Shown here piece after piece: positions 9,301-17,249 of a DNA stretch of 29,570 nt. The notes under the pieces were generated by a model. It was not told where the DNA came from. It did no database searches and saw only the letters and a program-made list of their open reading frames with translations. Each line of letters opens with the position of its first letter. The first letter of the stretch is position 1. Source of the DNA: a virus. A program made the translations under genes and the position numbers. The stretch covers positions 1-29,570 of IMG/VR virus record IMGVR_UViG_3300034181_000006, one strand, 5' to 3'.

Positions 9301-9320
9301 TAATTTGTTGCGTCAACCAT
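6294..9320 (-). CDS. Very large internal virion protein with duplicated C-terminal motif
   Basis: 1008 residues. Residues about 150-250 hold Gly/Ala-rich hydrophobic stretches (LLDPLNIAAGFVPFVGQ, ALVEPLIAAAA, LLFGAGFGSGLHMAFGG) typical of phage internal virion proteins that reach the host membrane. Residues about 490-680 are low complexity, with a Pro run (APPPPPKEE) and many Lys, Gln and Glu. The motif NAAVAAEYAKIGSA occurs twice, near residues 783-798 and 912-927, exactly 129 codons apart, from 47-bp near-identical DNA repeats. Start ATG follows AGGTAGGTG nine bases after the upstream stop. No catalytic site was recognised. An ejection role is inferred from position. Confidence 0.55.
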   Translation of the reverse strand: MVDATNYVPVGPALASYGPEFSILDVEAGFGEYLSAQTANVLRDSPTSSVYRSIELGRAGRYAFDPIPEDLPADSYLRKTLEENQRRFTRVSNEHAKAQIADAGLKLDIGDGPISQEALDILIRRGRERMEREVTVSGYSPSALTQLTTSVGASLLDPLNIAAGFVPFVGQTRAMNMLARAGSFGGRTMARAKIGAIEGLGGAALVEPLIAAAATQEGRDYTAFHSLQNLLFGAGFGSGLHMAFGGAAEKITGRTYRRSPAETPGDLVDRLPYEAKEAAMRAAVADVLAGREVSASDVLDYLAKQDPDLADQLRYVATLRRDGPEIDDTLARVEYWKGKLSGKRRKPEQTSVEDFMSWVRSHGGVRDTDGVLEAALDEALPRTAMIKRKGLKRTDRGVEFDELFKRAVEAGFVRTKDEFVDAFKAGQKSSPLRPVLREIDERQRLEAAEILREEQEYIAAAQEAAGVDPNARPETRARAIVGREQHVVAAERARLNTAIDRLIARREAIARGEAPPPPPKEEQSAQTRAEIEAGQVKEGEEVPEAGDTVSILDETGAPMAVSEAGPDVVVKSTFTDPNYGTYVFFDDSAGLGSGGIPIGRVKVTRKAQKPQAGELAKGVEKDRAKQAKETVAKKQARQETGKVPERKQPEWKSAPSLAAEKLKRIRQDLDEMFPNMATKGEYYLSALTDMHFIGRYEFNFEAMRKALNNMISKKELVARNADTGDKLPTIDSTYFDINTRLDQPDVLLTFKNKVKARKAKGETPASKTKQPSAAKLGPLSPEENAAVAAEYAKIGSARKLRAVAEDYVGDNKRRHVIYEGDKPIAVVTGGPRKSAREVFDIDSIDAYNDQGKLYNLDEARGKLGPSILRKIGQTMQELYPNITRVAGERVTGARSEREWITRSIPLPRTKEQNAAVAAEYAKIGSANRKVETPPAEKEALTSPELNDVTARYQQIEADTTARLERILPLLPEDTAANIRAQLAKVDREADDLLDVYETAVKCLLKPPV
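6544..6590. repeat. Direct repeat copy 1 flanking a 129-codon cassette
   Basis: 47 bp matching 6931-6977 at 43 positions. Both copies lie in the same frame of the large internal virion gene and encode (E/Q)NAAVAAEYAKIGSA. The 387-bp offset is a multiple of three. Confidence 0.9.
6931..6977. repeat. Direct repeat copy 2 flanking a 129-codon cassette
   Basis: Partner of 6544-6590, with four mismatches in 47 bases. Recombination between the copies would delete or duplicate the intervening segment without shifting the reading frame. Confidence 0.9.
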
Positions 9321-9328
9321 GCTTACAC

Positions 9329-11974
9329 CTACCTGAAATCGTAACCCGTATAAAGCTCTTGTCGCCGCATTTCATCCGTTTGCTGATACACATCCTTGAA
9401 AGCTTGTTCTTTCTTTTCGCGTACTTGATCCCACGTCAAAGTTATTGGCCTGCCGTCCCGGTAATTCCACATTTTCCCGCCGACAACAAAACCGACGCCG
9501 GAGTCATCGGGAAGCGTTACCCATTTTCCTTCGCGCGCTAGCCAATCTCGCGTACGCCGCTGCAAATACTCGGTACTCAAAGCCGCACGCAGTTCCGTGT
9601 TCCCGGCTGCAAACAGCTGGATATTCCCTTCGCGTGTCAAATTGCGATGCTCTTGTTCAAGCGTCACTTCAAGGCCGTCAAAATATCCAGGCTTTGGCAC
9701 GCGAATATTCATATAGCTGGAATTTTCCATTTGGTATTTGAACCCCAGCAAATCGTCATAGGCACGCTCTGCCGCCGTCGAAACGCTATCTCCGCTTGTC
9801 ACATACATCGCCGCAAGCTTCTTGGCTTGTTCAAATAGCGTATTTATGTGCGGCGAAGCTGACACTTGAAAACCGGCAGATGCGATATACGGGTCAAACT
9901 CCGATTGCAAGTCTTCCTCAATGCTTAGCTTATCGGCCTTGGGTATGACTTTGGTCAAATCCTCAAAGCTTTTATCGTGAACTTGCGCCAGCGCTTGCGC
10001 CGCATGCGGCTGAATGCCCGACGTAATGACTTTAAGCGGTGCCGTCATGGACTCGCGCAAGTCTTCATAAACGCGCGGCCACTTATTACCCCACATCTGT
10101 TTAAACGCGGTAAGCTGGGCAACCACGAGCCGTGCGCCGTTATCCGTTTCAAGCGTTTGCCCGAGCGTGGCAGCTATCGTTTCTGCATAGGATTTCGGGA
10201 CAAGCTTCCGCGCTTCTATAGGCACGCCAAGTTTGTCATACTCTTCCACGAGCATAGCCGTGTAATGGTCTGTAGCTGCTTTCGCCGCTTTCGGGTCTTC
10301 CGGATTTAGCGTGGAAGCTACGCCAAGTGCTTCCTTAAGCTCCGGATTGTATGTCACAGCATAACTCGCTGCATCGTCAGCAATCGCATTACGGATGTTT
10401 TGGCTTTCAGCCTTCGCCCCGTAATACCCGCGCAACCGCTCGTCGTAAAATGCATCGCCTTTTTCCGGCTTCAAGCCTTCCACATATTGGCCGTGATCGC
10501 GTAACGGCATGCGCTTCAGGTCGTAACCGGCTTTGGCCGCTACCGTCGCAGCCTGGAATTCACCGTAAGCGATGCCACCTTTGTTCGCGCCGTAAGCCGC
10601 AATGAATTCTTGCTCAGTCGGGACGTCCGAAGCCCCGCCGCGTTCACTCGTTTCCGCAAGGGAGTTATCTGCACGCTGTTTAAAAGCTGCATTTTGCTGC
10701 ACTTGACGCTTACGTATTTCAGCTTCTGCGGCTCCGTACAGCTGGTCACGGCTTTCAAACGTCAAATCGGCATAATAGCCCGGCGCGCCCGAACTTTTAT
10801 CAAAGCTCGTTTCTCCGCCCATCTTCTTACCGAAGATTTTGTAGACATCCGCAACCGATCGGCCCGGCTTGAATATGCCTGGATTAGCTTTTACTGCGGC
10901 GCTCGATACAAACCCGCGCGCATCTGCGTCCGGATGCTTCAATACGGCGTTGAGGAAGCGCGGCCCGCCACCTTCACCAAGAAAATGCATCATGTAGAGA
11001 TTTGCATTCGTCGGAGGGTACCCCGCCGTTTCGAGCAACTTCGCGTTATCCTGCGTGAATGCGCGGATGGCGATCTCTTGCGCTGCAGGCTTGAACCTGT
11101 CTTGCTCTGACAAGCCAAGTTCTGGGTGCCGCTTAAGCAGATTTGACCACGTTGATTTTGTAAACTGGTACGGCCCAAAAGCGCTAGACGTGTCCGAACC
11201 GATATTACGCCCACCGCTCTCCGTTGTTTTCAAACGCGAGTAGTATTCAACGCCCGTATTTGCTTTGGCTCCGGATACGGATTGCAGATCTTGTACAAGC
11301 CAATCCCGGACTTTCTCCGGCCGGTCGCGCAAATCGCCCTGAACTGCCGCATAACTTAATTTCTTTCCCAAATCCATATACAGCTTTTGCTTGACGTCCG
11401 AGGAAACGTCCAAGCTATGTATGGTTTCTGCGATAGTGGCTTGCGCAATTGCGTAAGTGGACTTGCGCGAGTCCGGATCTGCTACAAAAAGCTGATTAGC
11501 CGACGTGTCGATAGCTTTCGCAGTGTTCAGGATACGATTGTCACGACGCTGTTGCTGCTCAAAACCAAGCGAACGCCCATTAAGCTGCACCTCATACGGC
11601 AGCATCTTATCCCGGAAAGCCTTTCGCGCGGCTTCAGTTTCCAGCCCCTCAGAAACTTCATTCAGTCGCTCATTATACCGGCCCATTAAATCGGGAGTAA
11701 AGCCCGGCGCACCTGGCTCCGCGCTTTCCGACCGCTGCACGAATTCCGTGTCAATCTCCATACGCAGATCAGCTGCGGCACGAGCTGCATTGGCTTGCGC
11801 ATCCTGCATTTGCGTATGCTCGTAAGCGCTGAAAGCGCGCTGTGCTTCATCTGCGGCGGAGCGAATATCCGCGCCCACGTCATAAACTGCGGCCCCGCCT
11901 GGATCAAGGCGCGGCGCTGCCCCAGCACTGCCGGACTGAACACGTTCAGTGTATTCAGGAATTCGGAAAGCCAT
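9329..11974 (-). CDS. Internal virion protein with lytic transglycosylase (SLT) domain
   Basis: 881 residues from the ATG at 11974, which has an AAGGG site and lies 10 bases after the previous stop. A soluble-lytic-transglycosylase domain sits at about residues 245-370: catalytic Glu252 in KTTESGGRN, then SSAFGPYQFTKSTW, then a FLGEGGGPRFL segment resembling the usual HxxG region. It should open peptidoglycan during DNA ejection, like T7 gp16. The N-terminal 240 residues are helical and Gln/Arg/Ala-rich (EAQRAFSAYEH, GFEQQQRRDN), and the remaining 500 are long helical regions without further motifs. GTTTAAAC at 10099-10106 lies within the gene. Confidence 0.8.
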   Translation of the reverse strand: MAFRIPEYTERVQSGSAGAAPRLDPGGAAVYDVGADIRSAADEAQRAFSAYEHTQMQDAQANAARAAADLRMEIDTEFVQRSESAEPGAPGFTPDLMGRYNERLNEVSEGLETEAARKAFRDKMLPYEVQLNGRSLGFEQQQRRDNRILNTAKAIDTSANQLFVADPDSRKSTYAIAQATIAETIHSLDVSSDVKQKLYMDLGKKLSYAAVQGDLRDRPEKVRDWLVQDLQSVSGAKANTGVEYYSRLKTTESGGRNIGSDTSSAFGPYQFTKSTWSNLLKRHPELGLSEQDRFKPAAQEIAIRAFTQDNAKLLETAGYPPTNANLYMMHFLGEGGGPRFLNAVLKHPDADARGFVSSAAVKANPGIFKPGRSVADVYKIFGKKMGGETSFDKSSGAPGYYADLTFESRDQLYGAAEAEIRKRQVQQNAAFKQRADNSLAETSERGGASDVPTEQEFIAAYGANKGGIAYGEFQAATVAAKAGYDLKRMPLRDHGQYVEGLKPEKGDAFYDERLRGYYGAKAESQNIRNAIADDAASYAVTYNPELKEALGVASTLNPEDPKAAKAATDHYTAMLVEEYDKLGVPIEARKLVPKSYAETIAATLGQTLETDNGARLVVAQLTAFKQMWGNKWPRVYEDLRESMTAPLKVITSGIQPHAAQALAQVHDKSFEDLTKVIPKADKLSIEEDLQSEFDPYIASAGFQVSASPHINTLFEQAKKLAAMYVTSGDSVSTAAERAYDDLLGFKYQMENSSYMNIRVPKPGYFDGLEVTLEQEHRNLTREGNIQLFAAGNTELRAALSTEYLQRRTRDWLAREGKWVTLPDDSGVGFVVGGKMWNYRDGRPITLTWDQVREKKEQAFKDVYQQTDEMRRQELYTGYDFR

Positions 11975-11984
11975 TTGTAAGCCC

Positions 11985-12470
11985 TTACCGTATTTGTACG
12001 CCAACAGACTGGCCATAGCCGCTCAAAAGTTGCGTGCCCGCGCCTAGGACAGCACCGAACATACGCGGCCCCCGGCTCTTTTTCTCCGCGCTTGCTTTGA
12101 AAGACTCATTTGCCGCGCTGACTTCTTGCCCGCGCGCTCGCAATTCACCTTTGTACATTGTCGTCAATGCGTCAAGTTCGATTGCCGTGCGCGTAGCTTC
12201 CCCCGCTTTTTCAACGCTGAAGCCTTTAGGGGCAAAACCGCTTTGGGCAAAAGCTGCAAATTGCTGTGCTTCCTCACGGCGACCTTCCCGCCGCACGCGA
12301 TTTGCATCCGCGTTTGCCAGGCTCAATTCGTCAAGCGCGGCCTGCCTCAAATATGTGGCGTTCTGCTCGTACACCGCTTGTCGACCTCGGGACGCGGCAT
12401 TGCCTGCGAAAGCGCTCGCCATCGTTCCGACCGCCTTAACCCCGCCGAGGATCAAAGGTATCGCTTCCAT
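11985..12470 (-). CDS. Internal virion protein, gp14-like
   Basis: 161 residues. A hydrophobic Gly/Ala N-terminus (PLILGGVKAVGTMASAFAG) is followed by an Ala/Arg/Glu-rich helical body (RREGRREEAQQFAAFAQSGF) and a second Gly-rich hydrophobic patch near the C-terminus (GAVLGAGTQLLSGYG). This matches the pattern of T7 gp14-type proteins, which form the outer-membrane part of the ejection channel. AGAGG seven bases before the ATG supports the start. It overlaps the gp13-like gene by 35 bases and precedes the transglycosylase protein, the order expected for this module. Confidence 0.65.
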   Translation of the reverse strand: MEAIPLILGGVKAVGTMASAFAGNAASRGRQAVYEQNATYLRQAALDELSLANADANRVRREGRREEAQQFAAFAQSGFAPKGFSVEKAGEATRTAIELDALTTMYKGELRARGQEVSAANESFKASAEKKSRGPRMFGAVLGAGTQLLSGYGQSVGVQIR

Positions 12471-12921
12471 TCCGTAGCCTCTTAACCGCTGGCGTCACCA
12501 AATCCTTGATGCGCACGAAAACCCACAAATCACGGCCATCAACCCCGCCGCATTCCATGGTCGCTTCATACTTAAATCCAAGATGCACAGTAGCCCACCT
12601 TACCGCTTGAGGGAAGTCCGGTCTAATATACATCTCGATACGGGTAAAAGGCGCACATTCGAGTTCGATCCGCGTCCGGCGTGTAATAGCCTTAAGGTAA
12701 GTTCCGGCCCGGAAAGACAGCGAAGCCCAAGCCATGGCCCGGCCAGGCCACATGGGCACAATCCCCGCGCACGCCATCGGCTCACCTTGAGCGTTTAAAC
12801 ACGTGTACGAGCAATAGCCTTGCTCAAGAAATCGCCCGTGGCGCTCGGTCTGAAATCGGGCAGACTCGTTTTCCTGGATCTCAACCGCAAGCAGGTGTTG
12901 CGGTTTGAAAGGCACGATCAT
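12436..12921 (-). CDS. GNAT-fold gp13-like virion assembly protein
   Basis: 161 residues with a GNAT-like plan: a central segment ACAGIVPMWPGRAMAWASL, then a Thr/Arg-rich helix, then FTRIEMYIRPDFPQAVRWA and LGFKYEATMECGGVDGRDLWVF. The last part matches the usual GNAT 'GFxxEG...DGRD' region. Related proteins lie between the tail tube B and gp14-like genes in many podoviruses (T7 gp13 position), where a structural or assembly role is more likely than acetyl transfer. The ATG overlaps the tail tube B stop (ATGA). Enzyme activity is not demonstrated by the sequence, since a clear acetyl-CoA pyrophosphate loop is not obvious. Confidence 0.65.
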   Translation of the reverse strand: MIVPFKPQHLLAVEIQENESARFQTERHGRFLEQGYCSYTCLNAQGEPMACAGIVPMWPGRAMAWASLSFRAGTYLKAITRRTRIELECAPFTRIEMYIRPDFPQAVRWATVHLGFKYEATMECGGVDGRDLWVFVRIKDLVTPAVKRLRNGSDTFDPRRG

Positions 12922-15542
12922 TCACTAAACACTTCTTGCGCTATGCCCAAGCTCACAACAGTGGTTGGCAATGGTTGATCTTGAACGAATGTCACTGTCC
13001 GGACCGTCGATTGCCCGTCTGGCCACCCTATTTCAATGTCACCATTATACAAAGCGGGCGGCAAGTCCATCAAATCCGCCGCGTCCCGGTAAAGAACTTC
13101 TTGCAACTCTTCTTCCGATGGCCCAACCTGCCCGCCAAGAGTCGCTTCAAGTCGCAATATAAGCTTGACGATACGCCCGACCTTACCTTGCGCACTGCCT
13201 TTCTCGTTACCCCCGATCGGACGCTGTGTTTCGATAACCATTTTAGCGTTGTAGCCCGTGTGTACGCGCCCCGCGCCGTACTGAAGTGTGATAGACCCGC
13301 TCGACACTGTTCGATCCGGATGCACAGCCCCGTCTGTCACCACTTGAAGCGTTTCACCTTCCCACATGTCAAGGCCGCTTATCGTAGTCACCAATTCACG
13401 CGCCACGCCGCCCGACACGTAAGTTGTGAACGGCGCACCGTTAACGCCGTCAGTCAACCCGTTAACGTCTACCAAGTCGAAAGTATTCGTGGCTACGTTC
13501 TCGATTTCAAAAGAACGTGCATTAATCTCCCACGTTCCTATAACGCCGTCAATGCGTACCAAATCGCCATTCGAAAGCCCGTGCGCCGCGCTCGTGATTT
13601 GCACAACGCCCGTTCCACCATCTATATCGACGTCAGTAATTGTCAAAGGCACGTCGTAAGTCGCTGCCGAGTCCACAAATACAAGGTCTGCTTGATAATC
13701 GAACAACCGGCGTTCGTACGCGCCAAGCGGTTCAAACTCCCACCGCTGCGGTTTGGGCAGGTGTTCCGTCACATATTCGATATACCGCACGACGTTGCCG
13801 TCTATGGTGCGTTCCGCGATGTACCAAAGATCGTCCTTATCCCCGTCCGGATTTGGAATTGTGTTTATCGTCGTCACTTTTGCCGCGCGCATTTGCGAAG
13901 CGTCACGATAACCGCCTATGAAATGCGTAGACCAGCCGAAAACGTCTTGCTCTTTAGAGTAGACGAGACACGGCATGTTACCTTCCGCCGTCAAGCACCA
14001 AAACAGGTTGTCCGGCATCGGCACCCAAGCGGTCTGAACCACGCCGCCGAACATGATGTGTTCTGCCAAATCGTTTTGACTGTCAGCCTTGTAACGGAAA
14101 TTGTCAGCTTGGGTCATTGCCCGGATGCGCAAACCCGAGCTCTCAACGAAGAACGCTTCTTGCCCGACGCGCCAAGGCGCAACGGGGCGTGACCCGTAAC
14201 CCGTCTGCGGCTCGGATTTGCGGTTGAGTGGGCCGAACACGTCTTGTGCTGTCAACTCCCCGATAGCGTGCTCTCCGCCCGTCGTGCCGACAAGCAAACG
14301 CTCTGTAGGGATAGCCCACAAAATCTCTTCATCCTGGTCACTCGAAAGCTCTGCGGAAAACGCGTTGTCCGCCAGCACCTGGCCTGCCGTCTCTTCCGTG
14401 AACTCGGTAAACAGCGCCGGTACAGAAAAAGCGAAATTCCTTGAACCGATCATAACAAACCGTTCACGGAAGAAAGTCGCTTCGACGGGCCAGCCGTTCA
14501 CATCGCTGTAAAGGCCAAAAGCCCACCGCGTGGTGGCGTTACCAGATCCCACAGTGTAGAAGGGCAGCTGCGCGTTCGAGCCCACGCGCCACTCTTCCAC
14601 GGTCGCGGTTGCCGTCGTGCCGCCGCTACCGATCGCCGTAATCTTGAGCACGCCATAGCCTGGGTCTTGAAATTCCCAGGTATGCCCGACGTCCACGGTT
14701 ACCGGGCTCGTGCCGTCTTCCGGGTCAGGCCGCTGCCCGCTGCCGTCTGCCGCTGATCCTTCCTCATGCGTCGGCCCGCGCGTCCCGGAAACCACCTTGC
14801 CACCTGTGGCTCCGCTATTGCTGGTCAAGCTCTCATAGGTCTTGCCGTCATTCCGAACCAGATCGCCAATATTGTATTCCACGTTCGCTTCCCACGGCGG
14901 AACGTCGGAAAGGTCTTGCGGTTGAATGCGGAACAGCGCACCGACATGCCCGGCCACGAAAATAGCCGTGGAAGCCGTCAACGTTACCGTACCGGTCTGC
15001 GCGCTTGCGTATACCGTCGTTGCCGTAGTGTTTTGAGCGTCGAAAGGCCCGCCTACTGTTTCAAAATCCACCAGATCCCAGTCAACATCGCCAAATCGGC
15101 GAAGTTGCTTAATCTTATCCGTGCCGGAGCAAATATAGAGGATATCATTCGACTGCACGAGTTTGAATTTGAACGTCCCGTCCGCGTTCGTCATATCCGC
15201 ATAAGTCCACGGCGTTGCCACTTCATACGGAGCGAACGGACTCGCCGCATCCAGGAGCTGCGCGCGGTTGCGGTAAAAGCGGATGTAGTTGTCCCCGAAT
15301 TCCAGCATGTAAGCCACGGAACGCGAACGGACAAACCGCACCATCCACGCTTCGCCATTGCTTTTCGTGGTTGCTACGAATTTGCCGCCCGCACGTCTGC
15401 GCGCTGGCCCTTGGATGATCCCATGAGCATTGCGCAGCTTCCTGCACCCGTTCGGAAAGCGCAGAAGGTCTTCACGCCCTTCAAGCAAAGGCGTCAATTC
15501 ACCGGCGTTAAATCCGACCTGCCAGACATCTATTTCACCCAT
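12918..15542 (-). CDS. Tail tubular protein B (gp12-like nozzle)
   Basis: 874 residues. The N-terminus is diagnostic: IDVWQVGFNAGELTPLLEGR, then a Leu-rich segment ending NGCRKLRNAHG, then IIQGPARRRAGGKFVA and MLEFGDNYIRFYRN. This matches T7 gp12-type nozzle proteins, which end the short tail and carry the fibres. Later regions are beta-rich with repeated VTLTAS and GTSPVTVDVGHTW-like stretches. It overlaps the upstream small gene by 13 bases and the gp13-like gene by four. Length is close to T7 gp12 (about 800 residues) with modest extra insertions. Confidence 0.88.
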   Translation of the reverse strand: MGEIDVWQVGFNAGELTPLLEGREDLLRFPNGCRKLRNAHGIIQGPARRRAGGKFVATTKSNGEAWMVRFVRSRSVAYMLEFGDNYIRFYRNRAQLLDAASPFAPYEVATPWTYADMTNADGTFKFKLVQSNDILYICSGTDKIKQLRRFGDVDWDLVDFETVGGPFDAQNTTATTVYASAQTGTVTLTASTAIFVAGHVGALFRIQPQDLSDVPPWEANVEYNIGDLVRNDGKTYESLTSNSGATGGKVVSGTRGPTHEEGSAADGSGQRPDPEDGTSPVTVDVGHTWEFQDPGYGVLKITAIGSGGTTATATVEEWRVGSNAQLPFYTVGSGNATTRWAFGLYSDVNGWPVEATFFRERFVMIGSRNFAFSVPALFTEFTEETAGQVLADNAFSAELSSDQDEEILWAIPTERLLVGTTGGEHAIGELTAQDVFGPLNRKSEPQTGYGSRPVAPWRVGQEAFFVESSGLRIRAMTQADNFRYKADSQNDLAEHIMFGGVVQTAWVPMPDNLFWCLTAEGNMPCLVYSKEQDVFGWSTHFIGGYRDASQMRAAKVTTINTIPNPDGDKDDLWYIAERTIDGNVVRYIEYVTEHLPKPQRWEFEPLGAYERRLFDYQADLVFVDSAATYDVPLTITDVDIDGGTGVVQITSAAHGLSNGDLVRIDGVIGTWEINARSFEIENVATNTFDLVDVNGLTDGVNGAPFTTYVSGGVARELVTTISGLDMWEGETLQVVTDGAVHPDRTVSSGSITLQYGAGRVHTGYNAKMVIETQRPIGGNEKGSAQGKVGRIVKLILRLEATLGGQVGPSEEELQEVLYRDAADLMDLPPALYNGDIEIGWPDGQSTVRTVTFVQDQPLPTTVVSLGIAQEVFSE

Positions 15543-15808
15543 TCCCCGGCCTCATTCATACGCCCGAGGCTGAAAGTTCCCGATGTCAACGCCTCAGTAT
15601 AATTCGCTTCGTGTACCAGCAATTGCGCTAACTCTTCGTCAATGCGCGCAATTGCTGCGGTAGATCGTGCCGCGTAAATATTTTCGCCCAAACCTTCCCA
15701 GAATGCCAGGCGTTCAACGGCGTCCGCACGCGACGTATTGAGCACTGCCCTACGCGCCGTAATCAAATCGATCTGTTGCTGTGCAAATTCCGTGGTTGAT
15801 GTTGTCAT
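15530..15808 (-). CDS. Small helical protein between tail tube genes
   Basis: 92 residues from the ATG at 15808, which overlaps the tail tube A stop as TGATG; an upstream in-frame start is therefore less likely. The sequence is helical (QQQIDLITARRAVLNTSR, then AARSTAAIARIDEELAQLL). Its tight coupling to both tube genes suggests a tail assembly or structural role. No family is recognised. Confidence 0.6.
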   Translation of the reverse strand: MTTSTTEFAQQQIDLITARRAVLNTSRADAVERLAFWEGLGENIYAARSTAAIARIDEELAQLLVHEANYTEALTSGTFSLGRMNEAGEWVK

Positions 15809-16428
15809 CACGGCCCCACGCGCGACAACAACCAAGACGTATCCGGGATTTCTTCTGGTGGCTCTTCAATAGCGTCATTCAGCTTCGCAATTGATAAACG
15901 CCGATCTCGCGCTTGCTCGAATTGCGAAACGTCCGCCGCGCCTTTGCGCGTCAAGTCATGCACGGTCGCTATGCAAAGCTCTTCAATGAAGAAATCAATG
16001 AAAAGTGGATCCCACATCGCCTCGCTTGTCGTGCGAAATACGCCCCGGCAATTGAGCGGCGCGGCAAAATCAGTGAGGATCTTCCCGCCTTCAATCTGGA
16101 AATCAGGCTTTGGCGCTTCAGAATGGTATCGCGGCCCGAGCGAAGGCGCTCCGATGTACTGGTCATGTATCTGGATAAGCCGCAAGCAGTTCGCATCAAT
16201 CTGAAACTCGCGCGTATACCCGAACGTGGGAACTGACGTGAGCAATTGTGGGTTGAAACGCTGAATGGCGAAATTCCAGTTCGCGACTTTTTGCGCACTG
16301 TCCCGTGTCCCGGCATAAACCGCGTCCATGGACTTGGCCGATTTCTGTTGATCGGACAACGCCATGATGCGCGCCGATGCCAGCCGCGTCAAAGCCCGGT
16401 TCACGATTTCAACCCGATCTTGCGCCAT
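15808..16428 (-). CDS. Tail tubular protein A (gp11-like head-tail adaptor)
   Basis: 206 residues. The N-terminus DRVEIVNRALTRLASARI followed by DAVYAGTRDSAQKVANWNFAIQR is characteristic of T7 gp11-type adaptors, which join the portal to the nozzle. A FFIEELCIATVHDLTRKGA segment and a Pro/Ile/Trp-containing C-terminus (EIPDTSWLLSR) also fit. Length is close to T7 gp11 (196). The downstream order (small gene, gp12-like) supports the call. Confidence 0.85.
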   Translation of the reverse strand: MAQDRVEIVNRALTRLASARIMALSDQQKSAKSMDAVYAGTRDSAQKVANWNFAIQRFNPQLLTSVPTFGYTREFQIDANCLRLIQIHDQYIGAPSLGPRYHSEAPKPDFQIEGGKILTDFAAPLNCRGVFRTTSEAMWDPLFIDFFIEELCIATVHDLTRKGAADVSQFEQARDRRLSIAKLNDAIEEPPEEIPDTSWLLSRVGP

Positions 16429-16440
16429 AGTCGATAAGCC

Positions 16441-16635
16441 TTACGAAGCAGCCGGAGGCCACGGACCTTTCGCAACGCGTTCAGCCAGCATGTGAATGGC
16501 GTCCACGGCTTCATCCTGCGTCATGCCGTCATCCAGGTTGATGGCCACTTCCACGGATTTGGTTTGCGTTGCGAGCGCGTCCGTGATGTCTTCGAGCGTT
16601 TCGCCACGCTCCATTGCGTAATACCGGCTTGCCAT
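16441..16635 (-). CDS. Small unknown protein, 64 residues
   Basis: Acidic protein (SRYYAMERGETLEDITDAL, then MTQDEAVDAIHMLAERVA). Its ATG at 16635 directly follows the palindrome GTTTAAAC, whose TAA closes the upstream gene. It ends 12 bases before tail tube A. No family is recognised; position suggests a structural-operon accessory protein. Confidence 0.55.
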   Translation of the reverse strand: MASRYYAMERGETLEDITDALATQTKSVEVAINLDDGMTQDEAVDAIHMLAERVAKGPWPPAAS

Positions 16636-16637
16636 GT

Positions 16638-17249
16638 TTAAACGCCTTGTTTGAGAATTCCGTCAATCACGGGCTGAGCATACCAGCTTAGCGGCGGTGA
16701 GCCAAGCAAATCTCTGGGCGCGCCGGACATGGCGAAAACCTTGCCTTCAAACTCCCCAGCCGCGTGCAGCGCCTCCCAAGGCTTCCAGCCGTCCGTCTGC
16801 TTGTAATCATGCCCGGCATGCCACGGTGGCTCGAAGAAGCGCCCCGAGGCGTCCAACGGAGCCCCGCAGACGATGACGCGTTCATAGCCGATATGCAAGG
16901 CAACCTGCACGCCGAACAGCGTCGAAGTTCCGCCGCTTTGGTCAAACAGATGCACGCACTTCACGCCTTGCGAGGCGCGCACGGAATGCGTGACTGTCCC
17001 CATGAAATCCGGCTGAATAACGCCGTTGACGCGCCGGTACTTGCGCAGCAACAACCAGGACAGAACTTTCTCATCGTGGAAGGTGGCGAAGTGTTGACAC
17101 TTGGGCAGCGCCAAGAGCGCTTCATTGACGGTCATGACGTCATAATGATGCGCCAAGTCTTCATCGCTGCCGATGCCCAGCTCTGCGATGTCAGAAAAGA
17201 GCGTGCGGCCGGAGCCGCACACCAATAGCGTTTTCACGCCAGTTTCCAT
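16638..17249 (-). CDS. Rossmann-like protein, possibly DUF115/MptE-type
   Basis: 203 residues from the ATG at 17249, which overlaps the upstream stop as TAATG. The N-terminus TLLVCGSGRTL carries a GxG turn after a beta strand (residues 12-14), as in nucleotide-binding Rossmann folds. Then come ATFHDEKVLSW, GTSTLFGVQVALHIGYERVIVCGAPLD as a second strand-helix-strand unit, and WYAQPVIDGIL at the end. The GYERVIVCG..LD segment resembles the DUF115 / 6-hydroxymethylpterin pyrophosphokinase-like and sialyltransferase-like group, but the match is by eye and weak. It sits between a capsid-associated gene and the tail adaptor. Nothing shows the substrate. Confidence 0.5.
   Translation of the reverse strand: METGVKTLLVCGSGRTLFSDIAELGIGSDEDLAHHYDVMTVNEALLALPKCQHFATFHDEKVLSWLLLRKYRRVNGVIQPDFMGTVTHSVRASQGVKCVHLFDQSGGTSTLFGVQVALHIGYERVIVCGAPLDASGRFFEPPWHAGHDYKQTDGWKPWEALHAAGEFEGKVFAMSGAPRDLLGSPPLSWYAQPVIDGILKQGV

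Noticed and set aside
12436-12921. Active acetyltransferase call for the GNAT-like protein
   Set aside because: The fold is suggested, but no clear acetyl-CoA loop is visible and the gene has the position of T7 gp13, so a structural role is preferred.
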